Source: a bacterium
GTDB taxonomy: Bacteria; Bacteroidota; Bacteroidia; CAILMK01; JACPUW01
Direction of reading: 5' to 3'
DNA: 44,142 nt
Assembly: GCA_016124515.1 (NCBI GenBank)
Contig: WGNN01000008.1
Location: 1 to 44,142, forward strand
Shown: positions 33,937-41,313 of the stretch, in pieces
How the letters are laid out: every line of letters begins with the position of its first letter
How positions within the stretch are numbered: the first letter of the stretch is position 1
Made by a program: the position numbers and the translations under genes
The notes under the pieces: generated by a model
Told to the model about the DNA's origin: nothing
What the model saw: only the letters and a program-made list of their open reading frames with translations
Database searches by the model: none

Positions 33937-34752
33937 AATCTTTTCTCTGGCTTTGCGCAAATTGTCGAGGCGTATTTTTCTCAACCTGAATTTATTGACC
34001 AATTCAAAACGCGGGAAGGCTCTTTTGAAATGGAACAGATAGGAAAACATGGCGTGGCAGGCAATGGCTCCGAAAGTGTGCCACAAAAAGTGCGTGCCTA
34101 TAGGTGATAGCCATTGGTAGCGATCGCCAATTCTAAAAGTAAGTGCCAATATAAATGCAATGAGCGCCACGGTGGGATATTGCCAGTACAGGAACTTGGT
34201 TTTGACCAAAGCCATAACCAGCGGAATTAAAATGAACAATCCCAAAATGCCGTAAGAGGTGGAAGTATTGAGCCAATCGGGAATGGTGGTAAAATTGACC
34301 ACTTGCAGCAACACCGCCACGAGCAATGCCCCAATGGCCCACCAAATATTTTTGTAAATCCGGTAGATGAAATACGCCGCCGCCGCTATGCACAAAACCA
34401 ATATGGGTATCCAGTCCATAAACATAGCCCATTGGTAGAGTCGGAAACCGTGGTAAATGGTACCGCCCAAACCGCCAATGGCCAAAATGACAGATGACAG
34501 TTTTAAAAACCTGAAACTTGTGGTATGTTGTCGTTGTGCTTTTACAAACCAATAGAGCGCAATAAACATGAATATAATGGCCGAAACCATGTTGTACGGT
34601 TCCGGTATCAAGTCTTCAAACTGCGATTCGGTGTAGTAGGGCCCGCCGTCAATATGCAAAATTTCGTCGCCTTTTATGCTGTCGTCTTGCTGCACAAGAA
34701 AGCCTTGGTGACTCATGAATATTTGGAGTAAAATGAAAATTGCTTTGTGCAT
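33901..34752 (-). CDS. Alkaline-ceramidase-like (CREST superfamily) membrane protein
   Basis: Protein of 283 residues with a signal-like first helix and about seven further transmembrane segments. The conserved zinc-hydrolase layout of alkaline ceramidases is visible: PEPYNMVSAI (compare the E-x-x-N-x-x-S motif), GGLGGTIYHGF with H101, MDWIPIL with D113, and THFLWHTFGAIACH with H221 and H225. These would be the metal ligands and acid. The serine four residues before the first His in eukaryotic enzymes is Gly here. It may hydrolyse an amide or ester in membrane lipids; many Bacteroidota make sphingolipids, so a ceramidase-like activity is plausible but unproven. It follows trhO by 34 bp on the same strand. 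Confidence 0.75.
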   Translation of the reverse strand: MHKAIFILLQIFMSHQGFLVQQDDSIKGDEILHIDGGPYYTESQFEDLIPEPYNMVSAIIFMFIALYWFVKAQRQHTTSFRFLKLSSVILAIGGLGGTIYHGFRLYQWAMFMDWIPILVLCIAAAAYFIYRIYKNIWWAIGALLVAVLLQVVNFTTIPDWLNTSTSYGILGLFILIPLVMALVKTKFLYWQYPTVALIAFILALTFRIGDRYQWLSPIGTHFLWHTFGAIACHAMFSYLFHFKRAFPRFELVNKFRLRKIRLDNLRKAREKILNRKSNDKSTS

Positions 34753-34786
34753 TCTCGGTTTTAATCAAAAATGGAATAAATAGTGG

Positions 34787-35854
34787 TTAATGCAAGGCAT
34801 CGTGAATTTTGTTCTGCATCAGCTCTTTCAAGTGGGGCCTTACGCGACCTTTTTTATAATGGTGTTCCTGTGCTTTCATTCCCTTGCGAAGTTCTTTTTG
34901 GGTTTCGGCAGGCAGGTGTATAAACTCCAAACACTCTTGAGAGCAGGTACCTTCATACTTTTCGCGGCATTCAGGACATTGTATAAAAAGGATGTGGCAA
35001 GCTTCGTTGGCGCAGTTCGTATGGTCGTCGCAGGGCTTGCCGCATTGGTGGCATTTGGCTATTATTTCGTCACTGATGCGTTCGCCAAGGCGGTCGTCAA
35101 ACACAAAGTTTTTGCCTACAAATCGGTTGGGCAATCCTTTGTCGTTGCATTGGCGCGTGTATTCAATAATGCCCCCGTTTAGCTGATAAACATTGGTAAA
35201 CCCCTGATGCTTAAGGTAAGCCGATGCTTTTTCGCAGCGAATGCCGCCGGTGCAGTACATCACCACCGGTTGGTCTTTTTTGTCTTTGAGCATATCTACC
35301 ACCATGGGCAGTTCTTCTCTAAAAGTGTCGGCATCGGGGCAAATGGCATTTTGCATGTGGCCTACTTCCGACTCGTAGTGGTTGCGCATATCCACCACTA
35401 TGGTTTCGGGTTTAGAAGTGAGTTCATTAAACTCCTCGGCATTTAAGTGTATGCCCTTGTTGGTCACATCAAATGTTTCGTCATTCAGTCCATCGGCCAC
35501 TATTTTGTCGCGCACTTTTACCGCCAGTTTCAAAAACGAGTAATTGCTGTTTTGTATGGCGTAGTTGAGTCGTATGCCATTTAAAAAATCAACAGAATAC
35601 AAATCGTTTTTAAACTCTTCCAAGCGGCGATTGGGCACGCTTATCTGTGCGTTTATTCCTTCTTTGGCTATATATACCCGGCCCAGAACCTCCAGTTTTT
35701 CCCACCGCATGTACATGATGTTTCTGAAAAAAACAGGGTCCGCAATTTTTGCATATTGGTAAAACGAAATGACCGTGCGGGGCTCGTTGTGCGCTACCAA
35801 ACGCTCCAGCAGAATGTCCTTTCCGTATTTGTTGTGCAAAATTTTCTTTGGCAT
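34787..35854 (-). CDS. trhO: tRNA uridine(34) hydroxylase, rhodanese-type
   Basis: Protein of 355 residues of the YceA/TrhO family, which hydroxylates U34 of certain tRNAs using oxygen (5-hydroxyuridine). The N-terminal domain has KEGINAQISVPN. The rhodanese domain has VVDMRNHYESEVGHMQNA and the catalytic loop VVMYCTGGIRCEKA with C201. Downstream is LNGGIIEYTRQC. The C-terminal cysteine-rich zinc-like region (CHQCGKPCDDHTNCANEACH, then CPECREKYEGTCSQEC) is common in Bacteroidota and Firmicutes members. It lies between the ACMSD gene (42 bp upstream) and the ceramidase-like gene, all on one strand, though the functions are unrelated. Confidence 0.93.
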   Translation of the reverse strand: MPKKILHNKYGKDILLERLVAHNEPRTVISFYQYAKIADPVFFRNIMYMRWEKLEVLGRVYIAKEGINAQISVPNRRLEEFKNDLYSVDFLNGIRLNYAIQNSNYSFLKLAVKVRDKIVADGLNDETFDVTNKGIHLNAEEFNELTSKPETIVVDMRNHYESEVGHMQNAICPDADTFREELPMVVDMLKDKKDQPVVMYCTGGIRCEKASAYLKHQGFTNVYQLNGGIIEYTRQCNDKGLPNRFVGKNFVFDDRLGERISDEIIAKCHQCGKPCDDHTNCANEACHILFIQCPECREKYEGTCSQECLEFIHLPAETQKELRKGMKAQEHHYKKGRVRPHLKELMQNKIHDALH

Positions 35855-35896
35855 GTTGCTCGTTTTTTTAAACAGGTTTTAAATGTGTATTTACGG

Positions 35897-36904
35897 TCAT
35901 TTAAAATCGCTTTCACTCATGTTGAGCCATTGAAGGCTCGATGTTGAGAATATATTTTCTATATCACGTTGACTTAAGTCACTCTCTTCAATAAACTTTC
36001 CTATTTCAAGATCGCCGAGCGGAAAGGGATAGTCGGAGCCCAGACATACCTTGGTGCTGTCAATGTGTTGAAGCACAAACTTTAAAGTGGGCAAATCGTG
36101 GGTGATGCAATCTATCCAAAAGTGGTTGAAATAATTGCGCGGATTCACCGGATTGTCTATAGCCACCAAATCAGGTCGGCAGTTGTATCCATGTTCTATG
36201 CGCCCAATGGTGCCCACAAATGAGCCGCCGGCATGTGAAAAATTAACCCGCATGTTGGGGAATTTCTCAAATACGCCGCCAAATATCATGGAGCAAATAG
36301 CTCTTGAAGTTTCGGCGGGCATGCCCACCAGCCAAGGCAGCCAGTATTTTGGCATATTGCCCATGCCCATCATGTTCCAGGGATGCACCATTACCGCAAG
36401 GTCAAGCTTTTCACAGGCTTCCCAAATGGGATAAAATTGTGGTTCGTGCAGGTTCAGGTCGTTGATGTTCGAACCTATTTGTATGCCTTTCAAGCCTATA
36501 GATTTCAGCCGCTCCAGCTCTTGCACCGCGTATTTGGCATCTTGCATAGGCACCGTGCCCAAGCCCACATAGTGTTTGGGATATTGTTGCACCAGATCGG
36601 CAATATGGTCGTTGAGAAATTGCGAAAGTTCCAAGGTATCTTTTGGCTTTGCCCAATATGAAAACATAACCGGTATAGTGCAAACTACCTGAACCTGTGT
36701 GTGAAAGCTGTCGTACTCAGCCATGCGAACTTGCGGGTCCCAGCAGTTTTCCTTTATCTCTCTGAAAAATTTATCACCCTTCATCATTCTGGCCACACCG
36801 GGTTTGTAGTGGTCCAGATAAATAAAATCACCATAGCCAAATTTCTCGGCAAATCGAGGCAATTTTTCGGGTATGATGTGGGTGTGCATGTCTATTTTAA
36901 GCAT
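35897..36904 (-). CDS. 2-amino-3-carboxymuconate-6-semialdehyde decarboxylase (ACMSD)
   Basis: Protein of 335 residues from ATG 36904 (a TTG two codons earlier was not used). It is a metal-dependent amidohydrolase-fold decarboxylase that diverts the kynurenine pathway away from NAD synthesis. Zinc ligands are visible: H7 and H9 (IDMHTH), H174 (MVHPWN), H224 (NFSHAGG, catalytic) and D291 (LGSDYPFPLG). Long blocks typical of ACMSD are kept, such as ENCWDPQVR, TIPVMFSYWAKP, KYWLPWLVGMPAET and GGVFEKFPNMRVNF. Substrate arginines are expected near R48 and in HGYNCRPDL. No other kynurenine or nitrobenzoate gene is in the window. Confidence 0.92.
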   Translation of the reverse strand: MLKIDMHTHIIPEKLPRFAEKFGYGDFIYLDHYKPGVARMMKGDKFFREIKENCWDPQVRMAEYDSFHTQVQVVCTIPVMFSYWAKPKDTLELSQFLNDHIADLVQQYPKHYVGLGTVPMQDAKYAVQELERLKSIGLKGIQIGSNINDLNLHEPQFYPIWEACEKLDLAVMVHPWNMMGMGNMPKYWLPWLVGMPAETSRAICSMIFGGVFEKFPNMRVNFSHAGGSFVGTIGRIEHGYNCRPDLVAIDNPVNPRNYFNHFWIDCITHDLPTLKFVLQHIDSTKVCLGSDYPFPLGDLEIGKFIEESDLSQRDIENIFSTSSLQWLNMSESDFK

Positions 36905-36930
36905 GGGCAAAGCTGAGATTGTTCAATTTG

Positions 36931-36938
36931 CAAATATA
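36931..36938 (-). promoter_or_regulatory. -7 promoter element of the ACMSD gene
   Basis: On the minus strand the sequence is TATATTTG, an exact TAnnTTTG, 26 bp upstream of the ATG at 36904. A convincing -33 element is not seen. The rest of 36905-37133 holds no gene that I can support. Confidence 0.45.
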
Positions 36939-37133
36939 AATTACTCTGTAGTGCTTATAAGAACCTCGTGACTGATAAGAAAGGGTCAGGAATGAAGTTT
37001 ACGATGTGCGAAAAGCAGGAAGTTCGCATGAAAAGATGTCTGAATTAAACACGAGCCTAACGAAACCAATGGCTGTTTTTTGACTATGCAAAAAGCGAAT
37101 GGCATTGATTTAAGCACAATTAAGATATTCAAT

Positions 37134-37655
37134 TTAGTGCGTTGGCTCATTGCTTGGTTGCTGCCGCAGCTCGGGTTTTTCGTGCCCCAGCAACAACAAG
37201 GTATGTGGTATACCCGCGGCAATGGCTTCCATGCATTGTTTGATAGAGCGCGGTTTGCCGGGCATGTTGATGATAAGCGTGCGGTTTCTAATACCCGCGG
37301 TTTGCCGCGAGAGAAATGCCGTGGAAACGAATTGCAGGCTGTGTAGCCGCATTTTTTCACCAAAGCCGGGAAGCATTTTACGGCAAACGGCTTCTGTAGC
37401 ATCGGGCGTAACATCGCGGGGTGCCGGACCTGTGCCACCTGCGGTAATAATGAGTGCACATGCCGCATTGTCGCTCAAGTCAATAAGAGCGGCTTCTAAT
37501 TGGTCTTGTTCATCGGGTACTACTTTGTGTATGTACTCAAAAGTTGTTTTGAAAAACTCCGCCAACACTTGCTGCACGGTTTCGCCGGTCAAGAAATCGT
37601 ATTCGCCGCGACTGCCGCGATCCGTTGCGGTAACTATACCTACTTTTAATATCAA
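37134..37655 (-). CDS. mogA: Molybdopterin adenylyltransferase
   Basis: Protein of 173 residues of the MogA/MoaB family, which activates molybdopterin with ATP before molybdenum insertion. It has the opening strand VGIVTATDRGSRGEYDF, the nucleotide-binding loop IITAGGTGPAPRDVTPDAT, and the C-terminal IINMPGKPRSIKQCMEAI. MogA is favoured over MoaB by the long KVVPDEQDQLEAALIDL segment and the RDVTPDAT motif. The only available start is TTG 37655. It is last in an operon with yidD and merC; no other molybdenum cofactor gene is in the window. Confidence 0.88.
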   Translation of the reverse strand: MILKVGIVTATDRGSRGEYDFLTGETVQQVLAEFFKTTFEYIHKVVPDEQDQLEAALIDLSDNAACALIITAGGTGPAPRDVTPDATEAVCRKMLPGFGEKMRLHSLQFVSTAFLSRQTAGIRNRTLIINMPGKPRSIKQCMEAIAAGIPHTLLLLGHEKPELRQQPSNEPTH

Positions 37656-37679
37656 AATAACAGTGGTTTTGCCTGCAAA

Positions 37680-37943
37680 TTAATGCTTGTGGCTGTTTTT
37701 TGGAGGAACGGGATCCCAACCGAAACCGCCCCAGGGGTGGCAGCGGCCTATGCGTTTTATTCCCAGCCAAAATCCCGCAAATGGCCCGTGAATTTTTACC
37801 GCTTCAACCATATAAGCACTGCAAGTAGGCGTGTAGCGACAGCTTGCCGGCCATAGCGGCGAAATAAGGTATTGGTAAATTTTAACCAATAATAATATGA
37901 GCCATGAAAAAGGTTTTTGCAAAAAACGCAATTGACTAGGCAA
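37680..37943 (-). CDS. yidD: Membrane protein insertion efficiency factor
   Basis: Protein of about 87 residues. The conserved core [29 protein letters not shown] (two cysteines), [17 protein letters not shown] and DPVPPK is the whole YidD family signature. It helps the YidC insertase at the inner membrane. No ATG is available: TTG 37943 is the first candidate, with further TTGs at 37931 and 37922, so the exact start is open. It overlaps the end of the merC-like gene by about 8 bp. In most bacteria yidD lies next to rnpA; here it is not. Confidence 0.93.
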   Translation of the reverse strand: MPSQLRFLQKPFSWLILLLVKIYQYLISPLWPASCRYTPTCSAYMVEAVKIHGPFAGFWLGIKRIGRCHPWGGFGWDPVPPKNSHKH

Positions 37944-38310
37944 TAAGGGGTTTTTTAGATCTTGAAAGGTAAAGGTTTAAAGTGTGCAAGCCAATAAGGC
38001 TACCTGCGGCGGCGTAGTTGAGCAACTCGCCCACGAAAGAGTGGTGCAGGAATATGCTGAGCACCAAAATGGCGAACGAAGCCCAAAACGACCTACGAAG
38101 CCAACTGATTTTTACATGCGAAACGGCGTGTTTTACCGCCCAAAAGCCAACCAAAACAAAGGCCACTTGTATAAAGTCCCACCATATTTTGTCGTGCAAA
38201 TCAACACTGTTGTTGGTGTAGGCCATTACTACAGGCACCGCAAGGCAGTGGATGATGCAGAGTATAGAACTCCAAATTCCTATTCTATCGTGACTGTGAG
38301 AAAAATTCAT
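37936..38310 (-). CDS. MerC-domain membrane protein
   Basis: Protein of 124 residues from ATG 38310, with four transmembrane segments. The first contains the MerC cysteine motif [13 protein letters not shown], and the N-terminus has HSHD. MerC proteins were first described as mercury importers. Bacteroidota homologs without mer genes are often found beside Fur-family regulators and are thought to move another metal, probably zinc. Its promoter region overlaps a perfect inverted repeat, and across that site lies a divergent ABC transporter with a His-rich permease. The longer frame to 38418 would cross the shared operator and was rejected. Confidence 0.82.
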   Translation of the reverse strand: MNFSHSHDRIGIWSSILCIIHCLAVPVVMAYTNNSVDLHDKIWWDFIQVAFVLVGFWAVKHAVSHVKISWLRRSFWASFAILVLSIFLHHSFVGELLNYAAAGSLIGLHTLNLYLSRSKKPLIA

Positions 38311-38318
38311 CTTTAAAA

Positions 38319-38333
38319 TGCAACTGTGTTGCA
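38319..38333. promoter_or_regulatory. Candidate Zur/Fur-family operator between divergent operons
   Basis: TGCAAC-TGT-GTTGCA is a perfect 6-bp inverted repeat with a 3-bp centre. It starts 9 bp before the merC ATG and is 36 bp from the ABC ATPase ATG. Its right arm overlaps the merC -7 element (TATTTTTG on the minus strand, 38339-38332). A dimeric repressor here could silence both operons. Assignment to the Fur-family gene at 41314-41727 is inference. Confidence 0.6.
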
Positions 38334-38339
38334 AAAATA
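38332..38339 (-). promoter_or_regulatory. -7 promoter element of the merC-yidD-mogA operon
   Basis: Minus-strand TATTTTTG is an exact TAnnTTTG match, 21 bp before the merC ATG. The transcription start would fall inside the inverted repeat at 38319-38333. Confidence 0.5.
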
Positions 38340-38345
38340 AAACTA

Positions 38346-38353
38346 TAGCTTTG
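38346..38353 (+). promoter_or_regulatory. -7 promoter element of the ABC transporter operon
   Basis: TAGCTTTG matches TAnnTTTG exactly and ends 16 bp before the ATPase ATG at 38370. The -33 region falls within the inverted repeat at 38319-38333, though no good TTTG is found at 19-21 bp. Confidence 0.45.
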
Positions 38354-38369
38354 AATCCACGAAAAAAAA

Positions 38370-38996
38370 ATGCTGCAAACTCAGGACATAACATTTTCCT
38401 ACTCATCCGATAAAACATTTCATTTTCCTGATATACAGGTAGATAAATGCGGATATTTGGTGGTGTTGGGCAATTCGGGAAAAGGAAAAACCACCTTGCT
38501 GCACTTGTTGGCAGGTTTTCTTACGGTGGGTAGTGGACAAATTCTCATCAACAATTCCCGCTTCCATGAAATGCGTGGTGCCAAACGGGACATCTACCGT
38601 GCGAGGCATATTGGCGTCATTTTTCAGGTTCCGCATTTTATCAACTCGCTTACCCTGGAGCAAAACATTTTGTTAGCACAAAAACTGGCACGCAAACAAC
38701 CCGATAAGAAAAAAGTAACGCAAATGCTTGAGCGGCTCAACTTGCAACACCGTGCGCATGCAGCCATTTCAAAACTGAGTCAGGGCGAATTACAGCGGGC
38801 TTCCATCATAAGAGGTATTATTAATGAACCGGCATTGGTTTTGGCCGATGAACCCACCTCGAGCCTTGACGATGAAAATTGCAACCGCGTGATACAATTG
38901 CTTGAAGAACAAAGCGATTTGGTAAATGCCGCGCTCGTGGTAGTGACACATGACCAACGCATCAAGGATTTTTTCACCAATCAAATAAGCTTATGA
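38370..38996 (+). CDS. ABC transporter ATP-binding protein (LolD/MacB-type)
   Basis: Protein of 208 residues that drives the FtsX-type permease encoded next. Walker A is GNSGKGKTTLL (34-44), the Q-loop is VIFQVPHF, the signature is LSQGELQRA (136-144), Walker B is LVLADEPTSSLD and the H-loop is H194 (VVTHDQ). It is of the LolD/MacB/YbbA type, which works with mechanotransmitting permeases rather than classical importers. The stop overlaps the permease start (ATGA), so the two are made together. The divergent MerC gene and the nearby Fur-family gene point to a metal-related task. Confidence 0.9.
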   Translation: MLQTQDITFSYSSDKTFHFPDIQVDKCGYLVVLGNSGKGKTTLLHLLAGFLTVGSGQILINNSRFHEMRGAKRDIYRARHIGVIFQVPHFINSLTLEQNILLAQKLARKQPDKKKVTQMLERLNLQHRAHAAISKLSQGELQRASIIRGIINEPALVLADEPTSSLDDENCNRVIQLLEEQSDLVNAALVVVTHDQRIKDFFTNQISL

Positions 38997-40189
38997 ACCT
39001 ACTGAGGGTAAGTTGGCGCAACTTGTGGCACAATCCATTTGCTTCGGCAGTATCGGTTTTGTTGCTCACGCTGGGTGTAGCAATGGTTTCGTTGGTGCTT
39101 CACCTGAGCAAGCAAATAGAAGGGCAGTTTACCAACAACATAAACGGGATAGATTTGGTAATCGGAGCCAAGGGAAGTGCAAAACAGCTCATATTGAGCA
39201 GTATTTACCACCTTGACGCCCCCACAGGCAATATTTCCAAAAAGGAAGCCGACCGTTTTATGAAACATCCTTTGGTAAAAGAAGCTATTCCTCTGGCTTA
39301 TGGCGATAGCTACCGGGGTTATAAAATTTTGGGGACTACCAATAATTACATTTCGTTTTTCAAAGCCGAATTGGCACAAGGACGTTTGTTTGAAACAGAT
39401 ATGGAAGTGGTATTGGGGGCGCATGCCGCAAACATGCTTGGCCTTGGGTTGGGCGATACTTTTTTTGGCTCGCATGGCATGGAAGAAAAAGACGAAGAAC
39501 ACACACATAAGGAGCATGCCTATAAAGTGGTGGGCATATTGAAGCCGAGCGGTTTGGCATTGGACCAACTTATTATATGTAACATTCCAACGGTTTGGCT
39601 CATCCACAGCAATGAAACGCATGGGGGAGAAGAACACAACGATGATAAGGAATACACTGCTGTTTTGCTTTCATGCAAAAATGCAATGGGCATGATGCAG
39701 CTAACGCCCATGATAAATAGAAATACCAATATGCTGGCCGCCTCCCCATCAGTTGAAATAAGTAGTCTCATCTACCAAATGGGACTAGGTGTGGAAACCC
39801 TGCGAGTGTTGGCCATGCTCATCATTCTTATATCAGGTATTTCGGTGTTTTTTTCGCTGCTCAACGCACTTAAAGAACGGCGCTACGAACTGGCGGTAAT
39901 GCGCAGCTTGGGTGCTTCGCCTTTGCAATTGATGGCAATGGTGGTTTATGAAGCCTTGCTCATAGCACTTATTTCATTTATAGTGGGAATGGCGCTAAGC
40001 CGCGGCTTGTTTTGGTATCTTTCAGTTTATCTCAGTCAAAACTATCATTATAGTTTTTCCACCTTCAGTTTCATCAGCGAAGAGTACCAACTTGCCTTGG
40101 TTATTGGCGGTATTGCCTTGCTCGCATCAGTCATTCCGGCCTTCATAGCTTTCAGAACAAATATTTCAAAAACGCTGGCCGAAGATTAA
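38993..40189 (+). CDS. FtsX-like ABC permease with His-rich extracytoplasmic loop
   Basis: Protein of 398 residues with the MacB/LolC topology: one helix at about 17-39, a large periplasmic domain (about 40-265), then three helices (about 270-292, 313-335, 367-388). The FtsX core is seen as SLLNALKERRYELAVMRSLGASPLQL. The periplasmic domain holds two His/Asp/Glu-rich clusters, H161-H175 (SHGMEEKDEEHTHKEH) and H205-H219 (HSNETHGGEEHNDDK), which look like metal-binding loops and are unusual for lipoprotein-releasing permeases. Zur-regulated ABC/FtsX systems of Pseudomonas (PA4063-PA4066 type) have the same gene set with a DUF3299 protein. Zinc handling at the envelope is therefore likely. Confidence 0.85.
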   Translation: MNLLRVSWRNLWHNPFASAVSVLLLTLGVAMVSLVLHLSKQIEGQFTNNINGIDLVIGAKGSAKQLILSSIYHLDAPTGNISKKEADRFMKHPLVKEAIPLAYGDSYRGYKILGTTNNYISFFKAELAQGRLFETDMEVVLGAHAANMLGLGLGDTFFGSHGMEEKDEEHTHKEHAYKVVGILKPSGLALDQLIICNIPTVWLIHSNETHGGEEHNDDKEYTAVLLSCKNAMGMMQLTPMINRNTNMLAASPSVEISSLIYQMGLGVETLRVLAMLIILISGISVFFSLLNALKERRYELAVMRSLGASPLQLMAMVVYEALLIALISFIVGMALSRGLFWYLSVYLSQNYHYSFSTFSFISEEYQLALVIGGIALLASVIPAFIAFRTNISKTLAED

Positions 40190-40194
40190 TTTCG

Positions 40195-40231
40195 TTGCAT
40201 TAGACCTACATTCTCTTTAGCTTTGCAAAGC
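40195..40231 (+). promoter_or_regulatory. Promoter with overlapping palindrome before the DUF3299-like gene
   Basis: TTGC at 40195-40198 and TAGCTTTG at 40218-40225 are 19 bp apart, a good Bacteroidota -33/-7 pair. A perfect 12-bp palindrome GCTTTGCAAAGC covers 40220-40231, over the -7 box, and a half-site GTTGCA of the upstream operator lies at 40194-40199. The gene may thus also be transcribed, and controlled, on its own. Confidence 0.5.
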
Positions 40232-40257
40232 ATTTCAAAAACAGCAAGTTAAAGATT

Positions 40258-40722
40258 ATGTTTCGCGCGGTTAAATTCACTTCCAGTCTACTTATTACTT
40301 TCATGCTCAGCAGTTTTGAAACCGATAAAGGGTACGAAACCGTGCGGTGGTGGCAGTTGCAGGATGTATCGTTTGAAGATGTGTATGACGCGCAACTTGA
40401 CCAATATTTTCTGAAACCCATTTTTGGCGACAAAGTGCTGGCACTCAACGGACGACTCATCGAAATTTCGGGCTACATCATTCCGGTTGATATTTCATCG
40501 GGCATGTACGTGTTGTCGGCTTATCCCTTTAGTTCGTGTTATTTCTGTGGAGGTGCCGGTCCTGAATCGGTTATGCAGCTCAACTTTGGCAAACTGCCCA
40601 ATGAAAAATTAAAAACCGATGAATACATCTCGTTCAGAGGGCGGCTCAAACTGAACAGTACCAACTACGAAGACTTGAACTACGTGCTGCTTGATGCGGA
40701 GAAATCGCCGGAAAAAGATTAG
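40258..40722 (+). CDS. DUF3299-like exported protein of the metal ABC system
   Basis: Protein of 154 residues with a hydrophobic N-terminus (about 6-20) that could be a signal or anchor. The core resembles DUF3299 proteins: LNGRLIEISGYIIPVDISSG, then MYVLSAYPFSSCYFCGGAGPE with C94 and C97, and a final FRGRLKLNSTNYEDLNYVLL strand pair. In known Zur regulons DUF3299 genes accompany an ABC ATPase and FtsX permease; the two genes upstream here are that pair. The CxxC may bind metal or be redox-active. Its stop overlaps that of the convergent DUF6940 gene by 4 bp. Confidence 0.7.
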   Translation: MFRAVKFTSSLLITFMLSSFETDKGYETVRWWQLQDVSFEDVYDAQLDQYFLKPIFGDKVLALNGRLIEISGYIIPVDISSGMYVLSAYPFSSCYFCGGAGPESVMQLNFGKLPNEKLKTDEYISFRGRLKLNSTNYEDLNYVLLDAEKSPEKD

Positions 40723-41306
40723 TTCTGTTGCTTGTAGGGCTTGTATTGGTAGTATTTGGGGCTATCGTCAAGGCGCAAATGCAGCCAACCTACTCCCAAG
40801 CCTGAAGTATTGATCCATAAGTTTTCATTACCCAGATTGGCACTTGTTATTTCTGAAAGAGCTACAAGAAAATCATGCAGTTGTGGCGCATGTGCTTCGC
40901 GCAAAAAAGGAGCGAGGTGCACAAAATTGTCTGATGGCGATTGTGGAACCGGGCTAATAAGCAGCGCATCGCCCCCTCGGTTTTCAAATACCGCGGTATA
41001 AGGTTCGCCGGCAAAATAACTTTTAAAAGTCTCTGTATCGCGTTCCATTCTGAGCAAAGCCTGTGTGTTGATGATAACAAACTCAAAAGGTCGGTTTACT
41101 TTTTCAACATTTATAGGCGGCATTTCTATATTGAATGCTTCAAACGGTAGGTTTTTCAGAAAATCAATGAGAGAACTGCGGAAGGTTTCATCATTTTCGA
41201 GCAAGCCCAATACTTCGTCAAAACTGAGGGCATAACCTTCTTCCTTTATATGAACCATCATTCCGTCAACTCCATTGAGCGGAGTGGTTTCGTAAATCCA
41301 TGTCAT
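40719..41306 (-). CDS. DUF6940 family protein
   Basis: Protein of 195 residues from ATG 41306; an upstream extension to 41354 would overlap the Fur-family gene and was rejected. Conserved landmarks of this uncharacterised family are present: ALSFDEVLGLLENDETFRSS, FEAFNIEMPPI, NRPFEFVIINTQAL, the central FENRGGDALLISP, HLAPFLREA, and the end NTSGLGVGWLHLRLDDSPKY. It has no signal peptide or membrane segment, so it is cytoplasmic. It starts 7 bp after the Fur-family gene, which makes it a second gene of the regulator's operon. Function unknown; a link to metal status is suggested only by position. Confidence 0.8.
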   Translation of the reverse strand: MTWIYETTPLNGVDGMMVHIKEEGYALSFDEVLGLLENDETFRSSLIDFLKNLPFEAFNIEMPPINVEKVNRPFEFVIINTQALLRMERDTETFKSYFAGEPYTAVFENRGGDALLISPVPQSPSDNFVHLAPFLREAHAPQLHDFLVALSEITSANLGNENLWINTSGLGVGWLHLRLDDSPKYYQYKPYKQQN

Positions 41307-41313
41307 GGGCGTT

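Noticed and set aside
37150-37683. 177-codon frame antisense to mogA
   Set aside because: MogA motifs on the minus strand are unambiguous; the antisense product is Cys/Ser-rich and featureless.
38311-38418. N-terminal extension of the MerC-like protein by 36 codons
   Set aside because: It would translate through the operator and promoter region and into the divergent ATPase gene; the MerC homology starts at ATG 38310.
38999-39637. 212-codon frame antisense to the FtsX permease
   Set aside because: The permease is a clear family member coupled to its ATPase; the antisense frame is incidental.
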